Source: Adiantum capillus-veneris (Eukaryota; Streptophyta; Polypodiopsida; Polypodiales; Pteridaceae). From it: a stretch of 64,000 nucleotides of DNA. Position 1 is the stretch's first letter; every line of letters starts with the position of its first letter. The translations under genes and the position numbers were made by a program. Shown here one piece after another: positions 21,655 to 32,674 of the stretch. The stretch covers positions 94,322,476 to 94,386,475 of the forward strand of contig CM043944.1 of the NCBI GenBank assembly GCA_014529385.2, written 5' to 3'. Under the pieces are notes generated by a model, which saw only the letters and a list, made by a program, of their open reading frames with translations, had not been told where the DNA came from and searched no databases.

Positions 21655-22201
21655 TGTCACAAATGGGTGACGTGGCAACAGATACACACTTTCCCTGGCA
21701 GGCAGGCCCGGAAAAATCCGCAGACAGGCTGACGTGGCAGTGTACGGATTCCGTAATTTGCGGTGCAATTTGCGGCAAGAACAGCGCTGACGTGGCTGAG
21801 CTGTACGGAAAGTTGCTTTTTGGGCTGCTGAAAATCTACGCAAAATTTGGGAAGCTTTTGAGCTTTGCTTTATTTGACGCCTTTTGTTTCAAAAGATGGC
21901 AGCTTTTTGGAGCTCTGCTTTTGGCATCCCTTGTTATCAATAAATAGATGGGCAGGGCTCCCACTCTACAGAGCATCTCGACGCAGAGTCTCAGAGTCAG
22001 ACCCCTCCCACTCCTACTTTGAGTTACAGATTAATACCAAAAAAAAATACAGAAAGGGACGTCAATCTTTTGGGGCCAATATCTCTAGGCACGGAACTCC
22101 GTCGGGCCATGTCGAATCAATTGTGAACTGTGAACTGTTTTGAAGTGAATCTCTGTTGTGTCGCAATAGAATCTTGACTTGGAGTGTCCAAGTTTGTTAT
22201 A
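21655..22201 (+). repeat. LTR1 (5' LTR of the composite gypsy)
   Basis: Starts TGTCACAAATGGGTGACG and ends before the primer-binding site (AAGTTTGTTATA). It matches LTR2 (30838-31400), LTR3 (39826-40372) and the inverted LTR4 (41216-41805). Near its 3' side (about 22029-22100) is the conserved block AAATAC-GAAAGGG-CGTCA...TTTGGGGCCAATATCTCTAGG that all these LTRs share. Confidence 0.9.
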
Positions 22202-22202
22202 G

Positions 22203-22213
22203 TGGTATCAGAG
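22203..22213 (+). other. Primer-binding site of the composite gypsy (tRNA-Met-i)
   Basis: TGGTATCAGAG, one base after LTR1, as expected for priming by initiator tRNA-Met. Confidence 0.85.
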
Positions 22214-22447
22214 GGCAGAAAGATTCTTCTTCTACGGAGGATCCGATCCTTTTTGCAGTGCACACAGCTTTTGGGAAAGAATCTCCGTGTCCCGACCTCG
22301 GACTTATTAGTCACTCCCACCTTTCATACATCGCGCATCGGGCGCGCTCCCATCTTCATCACTCTGTCTTACAGAGCATAAAGCCATTAAAAATCCCAGA
22401 TTACACATGGGTTACCGTGAAGAATCTGACAGAGATGACACCTCTCA

Positions 22448-23481
22448 ATGGGAAGGCAAAGAAAAGTTGAAAATCCGACGCAAGAATTGAAGAAAAGATG
22501 CAGATTTGGACAAAAAAAAAAAAGGACAAGTTGGCATATGTGTGAACAGTACTCCAGGAACCCGAGATTGGCGAAATACCTAAAGAATTACCCGATTGAT
22601 AAGATTTACTTGAGATGGCGTGTGGCCATCGCTTCTCCTGTCAAATAGGGAGGAAAGCCGAAAAGACGGGCGAGTGCAGAAAAGCGGAACCTGGATTCGC
22701 AGAAAGACATGAACAAGCACTCTTGAAAAGAAGCACTTCTACAGAGCCAACCAATATGACTTCCTCGAAGACAAGAGCAAGAAAACAAAAGAATTTAACG
22801 AAGGTGGACAGTCGATTTGAATCCTTTTCTGGGTTCCGTGATGCTCGAACATGGTGGTCCACTCTTATCCTGAGAAAGGAAGCTCCGATTAAATGGTTGA
22901 AATTCAAACGGCTTTTTATTTCTTCTTGGCTGACTTGGGAGTACGAACGAGATATACGAACTGCTTGAAATCATCTTTGGATGACCAAGGGAGATTCTTT
23001 GGACGCTGATTGCGAGAGATTTTGGAGCTCTTTTCTACCAGCTTCTTTATTTACGAAGGTCTTGTTTAAGGAACAGATTGAGCGGTTTTGCTACGGACTT
23101 CCTACAAAGATCTGAGACTACTGCTTGGAACAAAAGTCGAATTCTATTCAAGAATTGATGGGTCATGAGAAACGGGGTTTTGCCATATACTTGGGCAATC
23201 TGACTTACCCCACTGATGAGATCTTGACTCAGAGAACTGAACAGGCTTCTAATAATGGAAGTAGAAAGAGAGAGAGTTCCCAGAACAAAGAAAAGAAAGA
23301 TACACGTACCCAACAGACTCTTAGAGAAAGGTTTATCTATCTCAAAGAGGGGAAGTGTTTTAGATGCAGGGAACATGGGCACATCTCCGTAAAGTGCCCC
23401 AAAAAGGCACAGCAAGAACAGACTGAAGACAAGCCAGAGAGTTCTAGAGCAGCAGAGGAATGTGGCAAAAAAGGCAGATGA
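22448..23481 (+). pseudogene. Gypsy gag, copy A (internally deleted)
   Basis: Gag phrases ARTWWSTLILRKEAPIKWLKF, ISSWLTWEYERDI and ERFWSSFLPASLF are followed by the zinc knuckle CFRCREHGHISVKC (23356-23397). Compared with copy B the stretch between FESFSGF and ARTWW is shortened by an internal deletion. Stops interrupt it near 22966 and 23116. Gag forms the particle and packages the RNA. Confidence 0.88.
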
Positions 23482-23568
23482 AAACAGAACTCGTACCACA
23501 TTGCATGGGGCCCGAAAGACATCAGATGGATGAAAGTACACTTTTGCCGCACCTAGGACAAAGTGAAA

Positions 23569-26025
23569 GAACAGGAAGCCCTTATTTTCTTTGATGGAGG
23601 AGCCAAGGCCAACTTCTTTTCACTTGAATTGGCGGCTTGATTTGGAATTACGCCCGACAAGCTGAGGCCACAGGCGGAGATAGTTCTAGTGGCACCCAGA
23701 CGGGATGATGCTATTACACCGATCATTAGCAAACTTCGTTTGCAATGTCAGGGGTGTTTAGGGCACAAGGACTTCTACGTAATGCCCTTGGGAAGTTGTG
23801 ATATCCTCCTCGAAATCCCTTGGTACCAAAAGAACAATACCGTGGTTGAGTATCGGGCTGATAAAGCGACTTTGACAAATGAAGGGCACAGAGATTGTAC
23901 TTGATGAAATTTAGCTTATTTCCTTGATTTTCTGGAGAGAACTGAATGATGATTGAAGATCAAATATGTTTTTGACCTTGATAAAGAACGCCATGATTTT
24001 CTCCACACTCGTGCCGATTGCTTTTCAAAGGGCCTGCCAGGTAAGTTGCCACCAACTCGTCCTAAGGATCATACCATCGATCTGATACTGGGAAGCACAC
24101 CATCGAACCAACCACCTTACCGAGTGAGCCGAGCCCAGAATAAAGAGATTATAAACCAAGTGAAAGACATTTTGGAAAAGGGTCTTATCCAGCCGAGTAC
24201 TTCACCTTACTGCTCTCCAGTGTTGTTGGTTTTGAAGAAAGACAGATCTTGGAGAATGTGAATTGATTATAGAGCTCTCAACAACATCACCATCAAGAAT
24301 AGATTTCCAATTCCTAGGATCAATGATATTCTAGACCGACTACAGGGATCTTCTTGTTTCAGCAGGATCGATTTGAAGAGCGGATATCATCAGATCCGAA
24401 TCGCACCGGGAGATGTCTACAAGATAACTTTTCGGACGACCTTCGGTTTATTCGAGTTTTTGGTGATACCTTTTGGCCTTACCAATGCTCCTAAGACCTT
24501 TAATCGAATGATGGACAGGATTTTCAAAGAGTACAGATCTTTTGTTGGCACTTTCTTTGATGACATTATTGTCTTCTCCAAGGATGAGGTAGAACATGGA
24601 GAACATATGCTACACATCTTTCAAGCATTACGACATCACAAGTTGGTGATTAATGCAAAGAAAAGTGAATTTTTCCTACCAGAGATACACTTTTTGGGAC
24701 ACATCGTCTCAACAGCAGGACTGCAAATGGACCCGGCCAAGATTGAGACTATTCGTGATTGGCCCGATTTGAAGAATGTCCATGAAGTTAGAAGCTTCTT
24801 GGGCTTATGTTTTTACTACCGGCGGTTCATTAGAAAGTTTGCACAGGTTGCTTCCCCTTTGCATATTTTGACACAGAAAGGAGTCCCTTTCTCGTGGGGA
24901 CCCACAGAGGTGACTGTCTTTTAGACATTGAAAGAGAAATTGACGACAGGACCAGTTTTGACTTTGCCGGATTTGGAGAAGTCGTTCGAAGTATATTGTG
25001 ATGCTTGTGGTCGTAGTCTAGGTGCAGTCTTAATGCAAGAAGGCCATGTCATTGCCTACGAGAGCTGATTGTTCTCAAGGCCGGAATTGAGAGCACACAT
25101 ATATGAGAAAGAGCTTTTGGCGGTTATCCATGCTCTTACTTAGTGGCGACATTACCTACTTGGAGCCGATTTTATGGTCTTCACAGATCACCAGAGTTTA
25201 CGCTACTTCTTGTCACAGAAGCATCTATCGGAAAAGCAGATGCAGTGGGCGAACATCTTGTCACAGTTTCACTTCCAGATTGTCCATGTGCAGGGACAAA
25301 AGAATTTGGTGGCAGATGCTTTGTCTCGGAAGCCGTTGGTTCTAGCTATTTCCGTGATACATCATAGGAGCTTCGAGGATGATCAGTATGGCACAGATAC
25401 AGATTTTGCAGATATTTTCACTCGGATACGGAATGGGGAGGTAGTAGTGGGATATTCCATTCGGGATGGCCACTTGATGAAGAAAACGATGTTGTGCGTT
25501 ACACAGCCGTTGAGGGAAAAGGTTTTACTCGAATGCCATTGTCCACCATTTATGGGTCACCGCGGCATTGCTACCACCTTGAAAGGTGTGGAGAGATACT
25601 TCTTTTGGCCGAGACTCAAGAAGGGCGTGGACGATTTTGTACGAGTTGCTTGGTATGCCAGAAGGTCAAGTTTGACAGGCATAAAGCACAGGCACCAGCC
25701 CCTGGGAAAGTATTGCAATGGATTTCATTTTTGATCTCCCGAGAACACAGAGTGGACATGATGGTATCTGGACTGTTACTGGCAGATTTAACAAGCAAGC
25801 TCATTTCAGTCCAGTGAAGAAAACAGTCAAGCCGATCACTTAGCGAGACTGTTTGTGGCCCAGATCTTCACATTAAATGGCATGCCTAAAACAATTGTCT
25901 GTGACAAAGATCCCCGATTCATGAGTTTGTTTTGGAAGGCTATTTGGGAGAACATTGGCACGCGGTTGCAATTCTCGTCATCTTTCCACCCACAGACAGA
26001 TGGGCAATCGGGAATTGCAAATTCA
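23569..26025 (+). pseudogene. Gypsy pol, copy A: protease, RT, RNase H, integrase (truncated)
   Basis: Domains in order: protease remnant (FFDGGAKANFFS near 23590), reverse transcriptase ([31 protein letters not shown], catalytic FFDD at 24553-24564, INAKKSEFFL), RNase H (VYCDACGRSLGAVLMQ, FTDHQSLRYFLSQ), and integrase (HCPPFMGHRGIATT, then VCDKDPRFMSLFWKA, FHPQTDGQSGIANS). The catalytic Glu expected in QSE is Gly. In-frame stops occur near 24922 and 25066, and a frameshift near 25700-25850. The text ends inside the integrase, where it fuses with gag B. Confidence 0.9.
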
Positions 26026-26482
26026 GTCGACTCCCTCTGCATCTGGAGATGCGGGCAGGGATCACAACGAAGATTCTGGCAAAGAGTATGGCCCGCCTCG
26101 GCCTACTCAGGCAGAGCGGCGAGAGATGGAGCGTCGCTAGTTGATCGGCGATGCAACGAAGATGATGCTCAATTTTGCAAAGGACCCAAAATTTGCAAAA
26201 TATATGAGCGAGACTTCTTTTCAAGAAGTGCATGAGCAGTGGCAGAAAACCACTATGCCCACTCTGAAGAAACCTTCTACTCACAAGAAATATTCAGGGA
26301 AGGAATAGAAGAGGTGGTTGATGCACGGATTGCTCAGCCTTTTGACGCGCAAAAGAAAGCCAAAAAGCATGGCAAAAAGCAAAAGAAAAGCACAGACTTC
26401 CCGCAATTGGGTCGTCAGTCGACATTTGACAAGGCAAAGAAACAGAAGAAGCGTGTTCGATTTGAAGGAGTACCCAGTTCTT

Positions 26483-26514
<32 letters not shown>

Positions 26515-27550
26515 AGTTCTTCTAGCTCTTCAGATTCGAGCGAAGAAGACAGAAAAGGTAAAAAGCGAAGCAAGAAACAAAGCTACGGAAAGGGCAAGAA
26601 AAAGGCAAAGAAGACTAAATCTCGCCCAGCGTGACTGACAGTTCTACTGAGGACTCGTCTACAGACAACTCAGATTCTGATGATGGAAACTTCTATGCGA
26701 ACAAGAAGAATTTTTACAAAGCCAACCACTATGATAAAAGCAAGAAAGTCCGAGAGTTTAAGGAAGGTGGCCACTCGATCAAGTTTGATACTTTTTCAGG
26801 ATACTCAGATGCTTCGAAGGCTTTGTCTTTTATACAGCAGTTTGACATTGCTTTCGCGGGAGGACGCTATTCAGAGCACTCCAAGATTCAGAGAGCTACC
26901 TCTTACCTTAAGGGGAATGCTCGTACTTGGTGGTCCACGTTTCTTTTAAACAAGACTACGCCAGTTAAATGGCTGAAATTTAAAAATCTTTTTATTTCTT
27001 CTTGGTTGACGCAAGAATATGAACGAGATATACGAGCTGCTTGGAACCATCTTCGGATGACCAAGAAAGATACAATCAATGCTTATTGTGAAAGATTCTG
27101 GAGCTCTTTTCTACCCGCCTCTTCATTCAAGAAGATCTCGTTCAGAGAACAGATTGAGCGGTTCACCTTGGGTCTACCTACAGAGATCCGAGATCACTAA
27201 AGTCAACTTCTATTCAGGAGTTGATGAGTCATGCGAAGCGGGGCTTTGCCATTCACTCTAGCAGTCTGACCTACCCCACCGATGAGGAAATGACACAACG
27301 AGCCGAACAGACTTCTGGGAATGAAAGTAGAAAGAAAAAGAGCAACCCAAAGAAAAAGGATGCACGACCCAAGCTTACTCCCGAGGAGAGAGCTCGCTTC
27401 ATCAGAGAGGGGAAGTGCTTTGGATGCGGGGAACATGGACATATCTCCGCGAAGTGCCCTAAAAAGGCACACAAAGAACGGAATGATAAAGACGACGGCA
27501 GGCCTGAGAGTTCAAGAGCAACTGAGGAACGTGGCAGAAAAGGCAGATAG
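26026..27550 (+). pseudogene. Gypsy gag, copy B
   Basis: The N-terminal half is highly charged with a poly-Ser tract encoded by (TTC)n at about 26479-26513 and Lys-rich runs. The capsid part is well kept: EGGHSIKFDTFSGYSDASKA, LSFIQQFDIAFAGGRY, ARTWWSTFLLNKTTPVKWL, IEQ-like FREQIERFTLGLP. A stop near 27199 is followed in another frame by the zinc knuckle CFGCGEHGHISAKC (about 27419-27460). The start of this gag is missing at the fusion point. Confidence 0.88.
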
Positions 27551-29260
27551 AAAAGCAGAACTGGTACCACATGGCGTGGGACCTGCACCGAATCTAATGA
27601 ATGGAAGTACAAACTTTGCCTCTTTTGGGGCAAAGTGAAGGATCAGGAAGCTCTTTTGAAGGAGCCAAGGCCAACTTCTTTTCAATTGGAATTGGCGGCT
27701 CGATTTGGAATTACGCCCGACAAACTGACGCCACAGGCGGAGGTAGTTCGACTCGCACCCGGAGGGGATGTTTCCATTACACCGAGCATTGGCAAACTTC
27801 GTTTGCAATGATAGGGGTGTTCAGGGCACGCGAGTGACGTTCTACTCAGGATCCCTTGGTACCACAAGAACTATGCCGTGGTTGACTATCGGGCCTAGAA
27901 AGCAACTTTGATAAATGAAGGGCTTAGAGATTGTACTTGATGAACTTCAGTGTCTTACTCATTCTTTTGGGAGAGAACTGAATGATGGATAAAGGTTGAA
28001 TATGTTTTGACCCGATCAAAAGAACACCAAGATTTTTCTCCACACTCATGCCGATTGCTTTTCAGAGGGCTTGAAGATCAAACCATTGATCTGATACCTG
28101 GAAGCACGCCACCGAACCGGCTACCTTACCGTGTGAGCCGAGTACAGAATGAAAAGATTATGAACCCAGTGAAAGACCTCTTGGAAAAGGGTCTTGTCCA
28201 GCATAGTACTTCACCGTATTGCTCTCCACTGTTGTTGGATTTGAAGAAAGACAGATCTTGGAGAATGTGTATCGATTATAGCGCTCTCAACAAAATCACC
28301 ATCAAGGACAGATTTCCGATTCCTAGGATCGATGATATACTAGACAGGTTACAAGGATCCTCGTGCTTTAGCAGGATTGACTTGAAGAGTAGATATCATC
28401 AGATCCGAATCGCGCCGGGAGACGTCTACAAGACGGCCTTTCGGACGACTTATGGGTTATTTGAGTTTTTGGTGATGCCTTTTGGCTTAACCAATGCTCT
28501 GCGACATTTAACCGGATGATGGACCGGATTTTTCGAGAGTACAGGCTATTTGTTGGCACTTTCTTTGATGCTATCATTGTTTTCTCCAAGAATGAAGCGA
28601 AACACAAAAATCATATACTTCAGAGATACATTTTTTTTTTGGGGACACTTTGTCTCAACAAACAGGAGTGCAAATGGATCCGGCCATGATAGACACTATC
28701 CGTAATTGGCCCGATTTGAAGAATGTCCATGAAGTTGAAAGCTTCTTGGGACTGTGTTCGTACTGCAGACGGTTCATTCGAAAGTTTGCAGAGGTTGCTT
28801 CCCCTTTGCATATCTTGATACAGAAAGGAGTCTCTTTCTCGTGGGGATCCACAGAGGTGACTGCCTTTCAAACATTGAAAGAGAAATTGACTACAGGACC
28901 AGATTTAACTTTGCCGGACTTGCAGAAGTCATTTGAAGTATTTTGTGATGCTTATGGTCGTAGTCTGGGTGCGGTCTTGTTGCAAGATACCATGTCATTG
29001 CTTACGAGAGCCGATTGTTCTCTAGGCCGGAGATGACAGCACAGATTTATGAGAAAGATCTTTGGGTGGTTATCCATGCTCTTACTTAGTGTCGGCATTA
29101 CCTACTCGGAGCGGATTTTATTGTCTTTACAGACCATCAGAGTTTGCGCTACTTCTTGCCATAGAAGTAGCTTTCGGAAAAGCAGATGCGGTGGGCGAAC
29201 ATCTTGTCAAAGTTTCACTTCCAGATTGTCCATGTGCAGGGACAGAAGAATGTGGTGACA
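27551..29260 (+). pseudogene. Gypsy pol, copy B: protease remnant, RT, RNase H
   Basis: The protease zone (27601-27960) is frameshifted and hardly readable. Reverse transcriptase is clear from about 28070: [54 protein letters not shown] frameshift occurs near 28500. The catalytic block reads FFDA instead of FFDD (28561-28572), so the second Asp is lost. RNase H follows with FEVFCDAYGRSLGAVLLQ and, in another frame, VHVQGQKNVVTDALSRK (about 29230-29280). Confidence 0.88.
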
Positions 29261-30290
29261 GATGCTTTGTCTCGAAAGCCGTTGGTTCTCGCTATTTCCG
29301 CGATACATCATAGGAGCTTCGAGGATATGGTCGATCAGTATGCCACAGATACAGATTTTGCAGATATTTTCACACGGATACGGGATGGGGAGACAGTAGC
29401 TAGATACTCCCTTCGGGAAGGCTACTTGATGAGAAAGACTATGTTGTGCGTTACACAACCGTTGCGGGAAAAGGTTATGACTAAATGCCACTGTCCACCT
29501 TTTACGAGTCACCACGGCATTGCTACCACCATGAAGGGGGTAGAGAGATACTTCTTTGGGCCGAGACTCAAAAAGGATGTGGAAGAGTTTGTGCGCAGTT
29601 GCTTAGTATGCAGAAGGTCAATTTTGACAAGCATAAGGCACAGGGATTGTTAAAGCCTTTGCCCATACCCACCCGCCCCTGGAAAAGTATTGAAATGGAT
29701 TTCATTTTTGATCTCTCAAGAACACAGAATGATCACGATGATTTTCCGATTACATGGCACGTCTGAAACGATTGTCTCCGACAGAGACCCCAGAAGTTTG
29801 TTTTGGAAGGCAATTTGGGAGAACATTGGCATGCAGTTGCAGTTCTCGTCATCGTTCCACTTGCAGACTGACAGGCAATCTAAGATTGCCAATTCAATGG
29901 TTTTAGATTTATTGAAGTCTTGTATCTCGGATCAGAAGACTCAATGGGAAAAGAACTTACCTTTGGTGGAATTTGCCTGCAATAACAAGATACACTCTTC
30001 GACGGGGAAGACGCCATTTGAGATTGTTGAAAGTGTTGCGAAGGTTCCATCCTTCCTGAGCACGAAAGATTAGATATTTGAAGCGGATGAATATTCGCGA
30101 GATTTGGATATGGCTTTTGCCAAGGTTCGCGAGACTTTGCAGAAGTCTCAAGAACGACAGAAAAAGGCAGCGGATCGCCATCGTCGCGACTTGAAACTGA
30201 AGGAGGATGATTGGGTGCTCTTACTTTTGAGAAGGCACGCCTACGAAAGAAAAAGGGAAAGGAGAGGCTTTTTCCAAAGCTTAGTATGCG
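29186..30290 (+). pseudogene. Gypsy integrase, copy B (3' truncated)
   Basis: The zinc-binding region KCHCPPFTSHHGIATTMKGV...RSCLVCRRS is present (HHCC). The core has an internal deletion near 29735, then IVSDRDPRSLFWKAIWENI and FHLQTDRQSKIANSMVLDLL, with Lys in place of the catalytic Glu. The C-terminal part runs to LSMRYY near 30295, where sequence jumps straight to the 3' untranslated region. The rest of the C-terminus and the chromodomain are missing from this copy. Confidence 0.87.
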
Positions 30291-30295
30291 ATACT

Positions 30296-30837
30296 ACAAG
30301 AGGGGAGTCACTCCGCTTCCTTGTCAACAGATGCCTCGATTTTGATACTAAAGTCACTGATGTCTCTTTGAGCTTCAGGGATACTGATAGCTGACAATAT
30401 TCTACTGGATGACTTTATGAAATGGAATTCCTGATAATGATACTGATTTGTTCTTGACTTCTTTTGAGTGCAGAAACTGATAGCCGAAATGACTGCAGCA
30501 TTTTGGTTTGATTAATCTCGAATAGACATGGTTGCAATAGGGGTTAGTCAATCGGACATCGATGAGGTCCCGATTGGACCTAGATGTGATTGCTAGCTAC
30601 ATTGCCGATAAATCGTGGTCTAGGATCCGAATGAATGTTGAATGTCATGTGATGTCCTGTGATGTCTGGTGATGTCCTGTGATGTCGTGTGATGTGACTG
30701 TCGATTTTGTACATGTGCTAGATGTGTGTTCCTAGTACGTAGCTACTAACATCCAGTGTTTGCTAAGACGGTTTATGGCTTTTGTCAGTTTTGCAGGCGT
30801 AATCGCGGTCGATTACAATGCTTTCAAGAGGGGGGTA
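30296..30837 (+). other. 3' untranslated region and polypurine tract of copy B
   Basis: Matches the 3' untranslated region of the D copy (39304-39825) and, inverted, of E. At 30645-30703 there is a short array of a GATGTCCTGT/GTGATGTC-type decamer. The polypurine tract AAGAGGGGGGTA ends at 30837. Confidence 0.75.
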
Positions 30838-31400
30838 TGTCACAAAGTGATGACGTGGCGGACAGTAGAAACCCTAATTCTGCCAAAAAACCTAAAATTC
30901 CTGCAAACCCTAATTTCTGCCAAAAACCCTAATTTCCGAAAATCGTGGAGGCTTTTTTTTTTTAATATATATATATTTAATGATGAGCGATGCGAATCTT
31001 GCTTTTTCTCTATGCAATGAGAAAGAGAGAGAGAATGCTTTTGCTTTCAAGTTTTGACTCTCTGTGAGAGAGAGAGAGAGCAGTTGCTTTTGATTTGAAG
31101 CTTTTGGGGCTCTGCTTTTAGAGGCATCCCTTGTAACCTTTAAATTAGTGGTGAGAGCCTCACTTCTCAGAGCATCTAGACGCAGAGTCTGAGAGTGAAT
31201 CCCGACCCACTCTCTTGTACTTTGAATTGATTAATACAAAAAGAAATACCGAAAGGGGCGTCAGTCTTTGGGGCCAATATCTCTAGGGACGGAACTTCGC
31301 CGGGCCAGTGCAAATCTATTGTGATCTGTGAATTGTTTTGAAGTGGTTATTTGGTGTTGTCGCGATTGATTCTTGACTTGGAGTGTCCAAGTCTATTACA
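30838..31400 (+). repeat. LTR2 (3' LTR of the composite gypsy)
   Basis: Starts TGTCACAAAGTGATGACG and ends GTCTATTACA, 563 bp. The conserved block lies at about 31225-31280. It contains a short T/TA run near 30951 and a GA repeat near 31021-31080, absent from LTR1. Its 3' end is fused directly to chromodomain text of another copy at 31401. Confidence 0.9.
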
Positions 31401-31552
31401 TTGGATGCGAAGTGGATGGAGGAGGACTTGGCAGATATTCCTCAGATTGTGAACCTTTACCTTGAAGCATTTGGTTTAGCATAGTCTATTCCAAATAGAA
31501 CCCCGAACTCAGCTTGGGCGGAATTTGGTGCAGCGGGCATGCACAAGAGGGG
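31401..31552 (+). pseudogene. Chromodomain tail and start of 3' UTR of gypsy copy D
   Basis: Reads LDAKWMEEDLADIPQIVNLY, the C-terminal chromodomain tail of this family, then a stop (TAG near 31480) and the start of the 3' untranslated region up to CACAAGAGGGGAGTCG. The same sequence follows, inverted, in element E. It is interrupted by element C and resumes at 39304. Confidence 0.82.
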
Positions 31553-31557
31553 AGTCG
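31553..31557. repeat. Left target-site duplication of element C (AGTCG)
   Basis: AGTCG precedes the left LTR of C and recurs at 39299-39303 after the right LTR. Removing C and one copy restores the continuous D sequence (GGGGAGTCGCTCCACTCC). Confidence 0.85.
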
Positions 31558-32365
31558 CATAACCGGCCCATACAAAGTAGAGGGCGGTACTATTTCAATT
31601 ACCTGTTAACTTTACACAGAGCACTGAGAAGGGAAGAGAACACAGTTGCGTCCAGCGACTAGAATGTCACTGCGCACACGAGACCGACACCCTGTAGGCC
31701 CCAAAGACTGGCGCCCCTTTCGGTATTTCTTTATTCAAATTAAAGTAGACGATCCGACCACTTCGCACAAGCTTTCACAAAGCTGTCCAAACCTGGCGAG
31801 GGCTGAAAACGCCAGGCTGACACATCACCCAGTTTCCGAGTTTGGGCTTATCCTGCTAAAAATATCTCAACTGGTGCGTCAGTTGACTTGGCAGCAGAGC
31901 AATAAAATGTTCCCCTTGTCATTCCAAAGCTAATGACGCGAACACATTTTCTGGTCAAAAATAGCAGTTCCCTAAATTTTAGGAGATGCTTCCATGGCGT
32001 CCCTATCGGTCTCCTGACCATCATTGAAGACTACCATTTGACCAACATCTACAATGTGGGTTAATTTACTGGCCCCTTTCAACTTATAAAGTTGCAGTGA
32101 CTTGACGAGTGGCCCAAATTCCAGTTTGGCGCACACGAGCTTACATACTCATCAGAATTCAGTGCTAACAAGCCCGGGCATTCCCTGTCTGACCGACCTA
32201 GATCCCCGATGTGAGAAACCCATTTGGCTGCAGCCATTTCACACTAGCCATGCAATGTCCACTTGAACCTTTTCAAGGGTTTTGGGACAAACAAGTAAAA
32301 ATAAAATAAATATATCTAATACTTATTTACGGAAGGCAACGGGAAAAATACACCTCCTGGTGACA
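31558..32365 (-). repeat. 3' LTR of element C (808 bp, internally deleted)
   Basis: Minus strand starts TGTCACCAGGAGGTG at 32365. It is collinear with the 5' LTR except that 734 bp (38011-38744 there) are missing at about 31811. CAGG occurs at both edges of the missing part, so a deletion between short repeats is likely. The purine tract AAGGGTGGGGTG adjoins at 32366-32380. The inner end reads GGTTATG rather than ending in CA. Confidence 0.88.
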
Positions 32366-32674
32366 CACCCCACCCTTGAAATATTGCGAGCGACCTCGCT
32401 TGCATGCCAATAATACATGCAGATATCTCCTGATATCACATATATTCTATGATGGGAATCCAAGATATACATGCTTCCGGAAATGTAGCGTTGGACGATT
32501 AAACAATCCCACCAACTTGGCTACGACACATATATCAAGCATAGAAGTCTTCGAGTGTACTCTTGAGCACAAACTTCTCTAGCTAAATTTTGTATGGAAA
32601 GAGTAGATACAATTGCTTAACTACTCTCTTGAGCATCATGAACCATGCTCTTGCCTTGCTCCAAAAAGGCTGCA

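Larger units (their letters stand above)
21655..31400 (+). mobile_element. Composite Ty3/gypsy chromovirus: LTR, gag-pol A, gag-pol B, LTR
   Basis: A 5' LTR with primer-binding site is followed by gag-pol A, which stops abruptly inside the integrase at about 26025. There a second gag of the same family begins and runs into pol B and the 3' LTR. No LTR, primer-binding site or polypurine tract separates A and B. The flanking five bases are TTGTA on the left and TTGGA on the right, a four-of-five match. Both gag-pol copies have stops and lost catalytic residues, so the unit is inactive. Confidence 0.85.

Noticed and set aside
23047-23541. 164-codon minus-strand ORF with hydrophobic stretches as a membrane protein
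   Set aside because: It is the antisense of the gag zinc-knuckle region of copy A, and a similar antisense frame occurs over gag B.
21650-31405. TTGTA/TTGGA as proof that the composite gypsy inserted into the pol gene of copy D
   Set aside because: The right flank is D pol sequence, but the left flank before 21655 shows no D pol text. A four-of-five match alone is not enough.
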